Shown: positions 10,508 through 17,859 of the stretch, piece after piece
Layout: each line of letters opens with the position of its first letter
How positions within the stretch are numbered: the first letter of the stretch is position 1
Origin: Glebionis coronaria
Taxonomy: Eukaryota > Streptophyta > Magnoliopsida > Asterales > Asteraceae
Direction: 5' to 3'
DNA length: 64,000 bases
NCBI GenBank assembly: GCA_025667525.1
Contig: CM046878.1
Location: forward strand, 77,975,696-78,039,695
Position numbers and translations under genes: made by a program
The notes under the pieces: model-generated
Told to the model about the DNA's origin: nothing
Seen by the model: the letters and a program-made list of their open reading frames with translations, nothing else
Databases searched by the model: none

Positions 10508-10641
10508 TAATAATTGGTATCATGACCATCTTACTCACATTAAAACTGATTGAGAGCGAACTAATCACATCAAAAGTTATCATGCTGGTTTAATAATACT
10601 TGAATGAAACCATGGTAATGACATGCATCCTTTCAATAAAA

Positions 10642-10684
10642 AGAAGACGCCAACGCAAATGTGAGCCGGCCTTTTTCTTCGTCT
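10642..10684. other. Conserved short motif copy B (GTGAGCCGGC)
   Basis: GAAGACGCC AACGCAAAT GTGAGCCGGC ... CTTCGTC; partner of 8612-8656. AGACG and CGTCT at its ends can pair. Confidence 0.35.
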
Positions 10685-10734
10685 AAATGCAAAGGTAGGA
10701 TCAACATTTATGGGGTCAACTATGTTTTCCTTGT

Positions 10735-10862
10735 GAGGGTCAGAGAGGCGACCATTCGACGAAAGAGGACAACCCTCCATGGCTACATCTCTAATGAGTT
10801 GCCCTGCCAAATGTGTAGGTTGTCTCAGGTCCATCGAAGGCAGCATTATTCATCATAGCCTA
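10735..10862 (-). ncRNA. C/D-box snoRNA-like unit 5
   Basis: Minus strand, 128 nt. Box C ATGATGA at 10850-10856 and box D CTGA at 10740-10743 are perfect, but the terminal stem is weak (GGCT against CCCTC). The internal hairpin (about 10783-10808) retains the GGC/GCC outer frame with one change (GGCAGGGCAAC) and little inner pairing. Probably the most decayed of the seven full-length units. Confidence 0.45.
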
Positions 10863-11366
10863 TCACAAATTGGTTGTTTTTTTTCCAGACAAAACACATG
10901 TAAAAGCAATAATAATTCAGGATCACTTCTATCATGCTTACCCGACAATAAAGCACCCAAATATAAGGTGCCTTGTTACAGCCCACAAAATACCGCAAGG
11001 TAAATGTGAAACTAACGGATCATGAAAACCAATGTACCTCTAAAAGCCAAACATTCGGTAACAAACATATTATATACACACCGTTTCGTGCCTCGACCAC
11101 CATAGGGGTAAGGAATGCCACCTTCATTACAACAACAACCTATGCAGTATTCTAATTTCAATGCTCCTTCCTTCTCAAGTGAAGTGCCACCAAATTCATA
11201 TGCACTGAACATGCCCGAATATTTTTTTCCTTTCTAGTCGACATCGCCATTAACTAACTTAATCCTTGATCAATGACCTCAGTATTTGACAATAATTAGG
11301 GACAGCGGACGAAAATGGTGACCATCAGATATCAGAAAGGGGAAAGTATTTTTGTGTGCTATGTTA

Positions 11367-11506
11367 TGGCTCAGATAAGTGAGCATCGAATATCAGAACA
11401 TGCGCGCTCTGGCTGCAAACATAAAAAGCTTGCCCCGCCAAGAGGCACACAATCCAAATCATGTTCTAGTCCGCTTAGGGACGCTCTAATATTATCATCA
11501 CTGCCT
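11367..11506 (-). ncRNA. C/D-box snoRNA-like unit 6
   Basis: Minus strand, 140 nt. Box C GTGATGA at 11495-11501, box D CTGA at 11371-11374, closing GGC/GCC. The internal hairpin (about 11411-11439) has GCAA/TTGC inside GGC/GCC. Closely related to unit 7 (12946-13086), sharing CTCACTTAT directly before box D, so the two should have the same target if they guide. Confidence 0.6.
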
Positions 11507-11712
11507 TTCAGGAGATTTCAACATATACATTACCACATACGGTTGGGAACGAATGTTAGCAGCTTTATGGCTACCAATTTGTTTTAACACAGATAATCGA
11601 CGGCCTGCGTTTTTTTATCCATTAACGACTGGAAACCAACAAAAAAGCATGCATGCTGAACGTTTCTAAACAAACTAACATGTAGAAATTGGCAAAGGAG
11701 AACAGGAAAGAC

Positions 11713-11818
11713 CGCCATGGCTGTGACCAAATGGTCGCCTCGCCATTGATGCAAATCTAATAATTTGCCCCGCCAGGCGGCTGTGAATCTTTTAATTTGC
11801 CCCGCCATGGCTGCAAAT
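11713..11818 (-). repeat. Three snoRNA-unit hairpins in tandem, without C/D boxes
   Basis: Three consecutive minus-strand copies of the hairpin motif. One has GTGACCA/TGGTCGC (7 pairs with one wobble), one GCAAAT/ATTTGC (6 perfect pairs), and the third is partly broken. Each has the GGCGGGGC/GCC-type flank. No box C or box D flanks the block, so only the hairpin part was multiplied here. Confidence 0.5.
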
Positions 11819-12040
11819 GTGATTTTATAATACCATGAATTATCTCATCTCACCCTCCAATCCTATTTTCATAAGACCCCAAATTTGTTAAAGTAAACCG
11901 TAAAACCATCCACATAGTCTAAACCCACTGTCACACAGGCTTAAACACCTTTTGTCCTTCCCTTTTCAGAAAGTTGTCGTGGCCCCATAAAAATACATAA
12001 TCTACTGACAAAGTGCAAATTTAAATTGGTAACAACAATG

Positions 12041-12082
12041 CAGTGGCTCAGAGTTGTAAAACAATATCTTCATCGCCTTGAG
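12041..12082 (-). repeat. Short C/D-like remnant lacking the hairpin
   Basis: Minus strand reads AAGGCGATGAAGA ... ACTCTGAGCC: closing stem and box D are kept, box C is one base off, and the internal hairpin is deleted. Confidence 0.3.
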
Positions 12083-12194
12083 TCATCACAACCCATAACA
12101 AAATAATAAAGGCAAAAACTACAATGCTAATGTAACACATTACCACAGCTTTAATCCATCACGTGTGTAACCTCATACAGAAATAGCCAGCGAC

Positions 12195-12430
12195 CATGGA
12201 TGAAAACATAAAACGTGTGTGATACCTCGCCAAGATACGGCTCGACTCCAAACTACCACAGTAACAAAACATGGATGCGCACAATGGTACAATACCTATT
12301 ATCAAAACAGAACCATATTCGAGGCTCAGATATGGCGGCAACCTCAAAAAATGGCCATGCCTTACGCAACTGGTTCACCCAAGATAAGATAAAACAAAAC
12401 AAATAATTCATCAAACATTTGGGCAACACT
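12195..12430 (-). repeat. Decayed C/D-like unit(s)
   Basis: At 12319-12330 the plus strand has GAGGCTCAGATA (box D side). A partial hairpin follows (GGCGGCAACC ... GGCCATGCC), then a weak box C (TTGATGA) near 12410. A second hairpin remnant (ATACCTCGCCAAGATAC) lies at 12221-12240. Confidence 0.35.
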
Positions 12431-12945
12431 AATAACTTATATTAGTTTACCATTGACATTTTTGGGTGTTATGAGAAATTATTCTTAAGAATGGATTACT
12501 TCTATACGCTACCGCAAATACATTCAATCAAATGTTATTAGGCACAAACCATTTATGAATCAAACCTGATAAAAAGGAATCATCATCACCGCCACAAAAA
12601 AGACCAGAACCAATTATCAATGATCATGAGTTGGGGCCAACAATCCTAATATAAAGGAACCATAACCACCACCATAAAAACACAGTAACTAATTATGAAT
12701 GGTCATCAAGAAAACCAACTATCGATCACAGCAATTGCAGCGAACAACCTCATAAAAAGGGATCATCATAACCGTAGGCCGACCGTCACCAACCAAAGAA
12801 ATATTTGGGGCAACGATCCAGGCGGAAAACAACCGTCATCGGCCTAAATCGACCGTCGCCAACCCATCAAACGTTGGGGGCAACAATCGGTGCCGAAAAC
12901 ACGATGCAAACCCAAATTCTGCTCGATTCCGCTTATGGTATGTTC

Positions 12946-13086
12946 AGGCTCAGATAAGTGAGTATTAAATATTAGGATACATGCACTCTGGCTGCAAACA
13001 TACAATGTTTTCCCCGCCAAGAGGCAGACAATCCAAATTGTTCTCGATTATGCTTAGGGACGCTCAAACAGTATCATCATCGCCTC
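12946..13086 (-). ncRNA. C/D-box snoRNA-like unit 7
   Basis: Minus strand, 141 nt. Box C ATGATGA at 13074-13080, box D CTGA at 12950-12953, terminal stem AGGC/GCCT. The internal hairpin (about 12990-13018) has AAACAT/ATGTTT. Sister of unit 6, with the same pre-box-D sequence CTCACTTAT and a shared block GCGTCCCTAAGC after box C. Confidence 0.6.
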
Positions 13087-13399
13087 TTAGGACCTTCCAA
13101 CAGACACAATACCACATACTTTCGCAACGAATTTCTATGAACAGTGGTACGAAGTGTTAGCAGTATTACATATGGGCATTTTCTAAACACGCAAATAAGC
13201 TAATCATGAATTTCTATGAACAGGAATCACGAATCTCTTTCATCAAATAAGCTAATCACGAATTTAATTAACCTATCTCACATAAACAGTTACCCCCATC
13301 TCACAAACTCATCATTGTGCCTCTCTCTGAATATCATTCTTATTCATAGATATTAGATATCTATTTTATAATAAAGGAAAAACAATCAGAGCTAAAAAA

Positions 13400-13745
13400 A
13401 TAAGGGTTTCCATGAAACCCAATAAAGGGTTTCCATCAAACCTGATATGAATTCGGTATGTCCAGAAGAGCTACAACAAATCAGGGTTTCCATCAAACCC
13501 AAGAGAGGGCCTCCAACAACCCCCAAAAACCACGGCTTCATGATACGAAGATGATTAGATCGATTAGATCTTCTTAGAGAGAGCAACAAATCACACGAAA
13601 TTAGGGTTTCCATCAAAACCCAAGGGTTTCCTCGATTACATCCAAAGGTTTCCTCGATTACATCGATTATAGATCGTGTTAAGAGAGAGTAAGAGAGACA
13701 GATGCAATAGAGAGAGAAAGAGTGAGATGGAGAGAGAGAAATAGT
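13400..13745 (-). repeat. GGTTTCCATCAAACCC repeats and GA-rich tract; possible transcript start region
   Basis: The near-palindromic word GGTTTCCATCAAACC recurs at about 13404, 13427, 13482 and 13600, followed by a long (GAGA)n tract at 13675-13745. On the minus strand this is a CT-rich leader with an AAACCCTAA telo-box-like word near 13590, of a type frequent upstream of plant ribosomal-protein and snoRNA genes. It lies just upstream of the C/D-like array on the same strand. The promoter role is inference. Confidence 0.35.
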
Positions 13746-13748
13746 GAG

Positions 13749-13840
13749 GAGTTTGTGAGATGTGGGAGTAATAAAATATTAGGTATGAGAGGGGATCACT
13801 GTTCCTAGGGGAACGTGATTCCCCTCTATTATAAGGTATA
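13749..13840. repeat. 92-bp inverted repeat, right copy
   Basis: Reverse complement of 8472-8563 with 3 mismatches. Also the candidate 5' end of the minus-strand Helitron-like segment that ends at 6747. Confidence 0.8.
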
Positions 13841-14148
13841 CAATTACAAACTTAGGGCTTTGTGTTTGTAGTTAGCAACCTACATAAATTAAATGGATTC
13901 ATGTACAAAATTTTACTTGTTCACTTGACACATACCGAAGAGCCACAACTTTTCATAAATTTGAATGGTTTTTTTTTTCCAGTAAGCATTGAAACACATG
14001 CCAGAAAAGCTCATCAAAACCACATGGGACATAACCCTTTGAGGCTCAATGTCTCGTATTATGTGGTTATATATTCTTAGGTGCTACTATTACTAATGAT
14101 TATATTTTAGATGATTTTAAATAACTTCGATATATGCATAAATAATAA
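13841..14148. other. Spacer, no gene seen
   Basis: AT-rich; the 72-codon plus-strand frame here has no recognisable feature. Confidence 0.4.
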
Positions 14149-14747
14149 CTAGCTGGGTACTCGCGTATTCAGCGACGAGTAACTTTTAGCGAATAATATT
14201 ATTGATTATATAGTTTTGGTAATAATAACTTTACACATTACTGTTTTTTTGTATACATTGGTTTTAACAATATTATATAACGTGCAAACATGTTATGCAT
14301 TAGTTCGTGCATATATTTGATTAGTACATTGCATATGTATAAAACATTGTTTAACAAAATATGAATTACAGTACTAAAACTTTTCAAAGTGATGAAAATT
14401 TCATACTTTGACATATACGATTTATTTTACTCAAAATTTATGATTATCACATTAGTACCTTTTTGAATTTGTACCATGTGTTATACTAATTGTAATTATG
14501 AATGAAAGGTATTTTATGACTAATACCAATTGTAATTATTTTATCATTAACTATATGTTGTAGATTTAGCTCTAATTATAAGCAAATGAATAACCTACTG
14601 CTAGAGTGTTAGATGCATAATATGACCGATAACAAGAAACCAGAATGCATAATAGTCACGATCCTTTAAAGAGGGAATTAATACTAAAAAAAGTATAAAA
14701 GGTAATTAGGATCATTTGATCATCTAGCAACTTTATCCCATAGTAGA
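14149..14747 (-). mobile_element. Small non-autonomous Helitron, 599 bp
   Basis: On the minus strand it begins TCTACTATGGGATAAAG at 14747 (after A) and ends with hairpin TACTCG/CGAGTA then CTAG at 14149-14152 followed by T. Ends match those of 22270-22888 and 42140-42780. The core is AT-rich and non-coding. Confidence 0.65.
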
Positions 14748-15345
14748 TTTAAAAAGAAAATTTGAATGCCCTAGGGTATTTTAGTCACTTTGTCCGTTTT
14801 TATTATTCACCCTCTAATTTCAAATTGTTATAATTTTTAAATGACAATTTTTACGAAAAAACTGATTTCACCATAATGTTCAGAATTTGTTCTCTTTAAA
14901 TTGGTATGCATTTTGATATATGAATAACAACTTTTTTCAACTTTTTAAGTCGGTTTTTATTTTCTTGAATATTTTTGTATATTCGGCATTTATTTTGTCT
15001 TGCTTAAAAGCCGAATTACGCAAATCTTAAAACAAGAAAGTTGTAGCTTTTCGGCCATTGTATAGCAAGAAATTTGAAGCACTCATATATTGATGATATG
15101 AGTGAGTTATCGCATGTTAAATTTGACGTTTTAGTCATATTCGTTGAACACAACGTGTTTGATGAAATGTCTAATTAGACTTTTAGTGTTAAAATTGGCT
15201 TAAATAAACTAACTTTTGTGTTAAAATAAGCTTAAATGTCTAGCTTAGAATTTGGTTATCGCACGTTAAGTGTTATTAATGAAACTGATAAACATTATGA
15301 TGAACAAGACTCATGAACGGATGAACATTGTGATTAATTGAAAGC
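14748..15345. other. AT-rich spacer, nothing recognised
   Basis: No frame or repeat boundary that I can support. Confidence 0.4.
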
Positions 15346-15600
15346 ATTGTTCATCAATAAAATAGTTAGTCTTGTTCATCGGTCAATCATGTTCATAACT
15401 TGGTCAACAATTATGATTAGTTAAAAAAAATGTTGTTCATCAATAAAATAATTAATCTTGTTCATCAGTTAATATTGTTCATAACTTCATCATCAAAACT
15501 GATTAACTAATCAACATTTGAATTAGTTAAAAAGTATTGTCTATCAATAAAAATAGTTAGTCTTGTTCATAAAAATATATATCATGGTGAATCATGTTGT
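15346..15600 (+). repeat. Tandem repeat, ~86-103 bp period, three copies
   Basis: The block TTGTTCATCAATAAAATA-GTTAGTCTTGTTCATC recurs beginning near 15346, 15432 and 15535, each followed by a similar ATGTTCATAACTT/ATTAGTTAAAAA stretch. Confidence 0.65.
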
Positions 15601-15967
15601 AGTTAATGGATCACTATAATTCCATCTCAAAGATTTCTCCAAGCTGTCATTTCTACTTGTTTTCTCTCTTCGTCAGGGGGCCAATCAACTTAGAAACTAT
15701 GGGATCGGCGCTTCATGATTTGTTAAATAAAATCAATTTTGTAGTGTAAAATTCTGTAATCCTTACATTCTAGTTAAAACGGAAACGGTTGGTAAAATTG
15801 GTACACGTTTACAAATTTTGCCAAAATTTTTTTAACTTAAAACGTAACTAAAAAGATTAGCAACTTGTAAGTTTTAAATGTAAATTAATCTAATCCATTT
15901 TGCCCACTTGTACTTTAACAATTCATCAATCAAAGGCGTGTAAGAATAACTGAATTTGTCTATCTAT

Positions 15968-16352
15968 CTATTTGGGTGATACTATTCATACCTCACCTAA
16001 CCTTTTTATACCATTAATACCCTTCTAATACTCGGTATACTTACATAAAATAATAGTTTTTGTGTTTTTTTCCGTATTTTTCACATTTTATAATTTTGAA
16101 CTGTAAAACTTTATAATTTCCGTTCTGTATTTTTTTCAATCAGTTTTACTCAATTTATTAACAGGGGAAGACAGCTTACGGCTCCGTGTTTTTCATGTTT
16201 TACTGCTTTTTACTTATTAAAATTTTTCGCCCGGTTTTTTTATTTCATACTTTTGTAATATAAATAAAATTATGAAAATTAAAAAATACAAATTTAAAAT
16301 TTAAAAGGGTATTACTTGTAGAAAAGGGGTATGGGTTACCAAACCCATCTAC
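15968..16352. mobile_element. Possible MITE with degenerate inverted ends
   Basis: Left end TGGGTGATACTATTCATACC with ATTAATACCCTTCTAA is matched in inverse by AAAGGGTATTACTTG ... GGGTATGGG ... ACCAAACCCA at the right. The possible flanking duplication TCTATCT/TCTACCT is imperfect. Confidence 0.35.
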
Positions 16353-16745
16353 CTACTCTATTAATAACTTTTTTTTGCTGATGTAATCTTTTATTAGATG
16401 TTAATCTTTGATTGGTCAACTTAATTAAAAATTATACATTAATGATGTAATAATCAATTTAAACAGTTTTATTATTCAAATAAAAATACACATATATTTT
16501 GAAAGAACTTCTTTTAGGCTAGGCACAACGCATGGGGGTCGCGACCTAGTTTTTTCGGTCGGCGACTTAGTGCGACCTATTTGCCACAACCCGGCGACCT
16601 AGTGCGACCTAGTAAAAAAAAATTTTTTTTTTTTTTTTTAAATCAATATTTTTTCTTTATAAATACCATATTTTCACACACAGTTATTTCACACACAACT
16701 CAACACACAACTCTGTTTTTTCACACACACATTCAGAAATCAAAA

Positions 16746-17044
16746 ATGGCATGCTCATTTCCACATACCGAAGCCGAGATTAAGGCTATAGTTAACAGAC
16801 AAATACTTCAACAACAACGCCGTTACGAGCAGCTTACGAAGTTAGGTGATGATTTCGATCGTCCGAAGAGAATAGGGAATTGAGCTCGGCATGTAAGAAA
16901 TGCCGTGATCTCTCCCCACAGGAGCGTCAGTTTATCGACACATATCTTAGTAAGCAAGCTGAATTGGATTTCAGCCTCCGGAGATCTTGCGCAAGAAAGG
17001 CGACAAAATTTGAGGCCAGAATGAAGAAAATACTAAATGGTTGA
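16746..17044 (+). pseudogene. Harbinger-element ORF, 5' part, frameshifted
   Basis: ATG 16746 follows a 5' leader inside the element. The product begins MACSFPHTEAEIKAIV and is rich in Q, R and E. The frame ends at 16883, but coding-like sequence continues in another frame (ENRELSSACKKCRDLSP ... KKILNG, stop 17042-17044), so a single frameshift near 16865 is likely. Charged helices dominate; no transposase catalytic motif is visible. Function unknown; related short ORFs in such elements may be accessory DNA-binding proteins, which is inference. Confidence 0.5.
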
Positions 17045-17352
17045 ATAACTTTGGTTCTTCGTCCCGATATCAAACAACACATATCGGTCCTTCGTCGCAA
17101 CAACACCGAATAAGAAATGAGTCGCCCGATCTACCCTTTCCAATTCCAAACCTCACAGATGGCAGAATGACTGACATTGAGGTGTATCAAGAATACCTAG
17201 ATCAAAAAGTGTTGAGACAAATGCAGGAAGAAGAAGAAAGGGAAAGAAGGGAGCGGGAGGCGCAAATTATGGCGGAAGAAGATGAAGAAGAAACATTGCG
17301 TTGGGAGTTTCCTTGTGGTCTGTTATCGGATTCGGATCCGGGAACTGATTAA
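17041..17352 (+). pseudogene. Harbinger-element ORF, 3' part, coiled-coil acidic protein
   Basis: This frame begins without an ATG and probably continues the preceding ORF after a second frame change. It includes MTDIEVYQEYLDQKVLRQMQ, a run of E/R-rich heptads suggesting a coiled coil, and an acidic tail (LLSDSDPGTD) ending in TAA at 17350-17352. Unlike its AT-rich surroundings it has a coding-like codon pattern. Not recognised as a known enzyme. Confidence 0.5.
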
Positions 17353-17859
17353 TCGTATTATGTAATTTTATTTTTAGTATCGTATTGCATTTCCTATTGT
17401 ATTTCAGTATTTTCAAGTTTTATTAGTATTGAATAAAATTTTAACTTTCGAATACAAGATTTTTACATTTCTTTTTACAGTATATAGTATTAATTATATA
17501 ATAAATATATATATATATTTTTTTTTAAACAGAAACAAACCCATTTTAATTTTTTTACACAAACACAAGCACACACATGAAACCGGTCGTGACTAAGGTC
17601 GATTTGCCCACGATTTGCACCGGCGACCGAATCGCCGCAACGCGACGATTCGGTCGCGACCGACGATCGACCGAAAAATTTCCGGGGCGTTGTGCCCAGC
17701 CTTAACTGGGCATGCACAATATGAAATAACAGCTCCTATTGGCGAAGTGACAGTGACAAACATAAACACAAAGTCATATTATTTTTATTTACCATTTTTC
17801 CAAAAAAAATTATCTTCATTTGAATTTTAAATACTTCATCACCTCTTCTAATATGATTC

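Larger units (their letters stand above)
6747..13840 (-). mobile_element. Helitron-like segment (strong 3' end, tentative 5' end)
   Basis: The minus-strand 3' terminus is textbook: a GC-rich hairpin (GCCCGC-CTTCGC pairing with GCGAAG-GCGGGC, 6754-6780), then a short A-rich spacer, then CTAG at 6747-6750 followed by T. The 5' end is only tentative: near 13840 the minus strand reads TATACCTTATAATAGAGG, like Helitron 5' ends but without the expected TC. A 97% identical copy of that terminus lies inverted at 8472-8563, so a more complex nesting is possible. I see no Rep/helicase coding. The span contains broken exons and the snoRNA-like array. Confidence 0.4.
16517..17701 (+). mobile_element. PIF/Harbinger-type DNA transposon, 1185 bp
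   Basis: Terminal inverted repeats GGCTAGGCACAACGC (left) and GCGTTGTGCCCAGCC (right) match at 14 of 15 positions and are flanked on both sides by TTA (16514-16516 and 17702-17704), the 3-bp TSD typical of PIF/Harbinger. The subterminal regions are rich in GCGACC/GGTCGC words able to fold. It carries two degenerate ORFs but no recognisable DDE transposase, so it would need a helper. Confidence 0.8.

Noticed and set aside
8113..13086. Hammerhead or twister ribozyme repeats
   Set aside because: The hairpin and flanks lack the conserved cores of those ribozymes, while box C/D pairs are perfect in seven units.
8113..13086. CRISPR-like array
   Set aside because: Plant nuclear DNA, irregular spacing, and the units themselves are structured.
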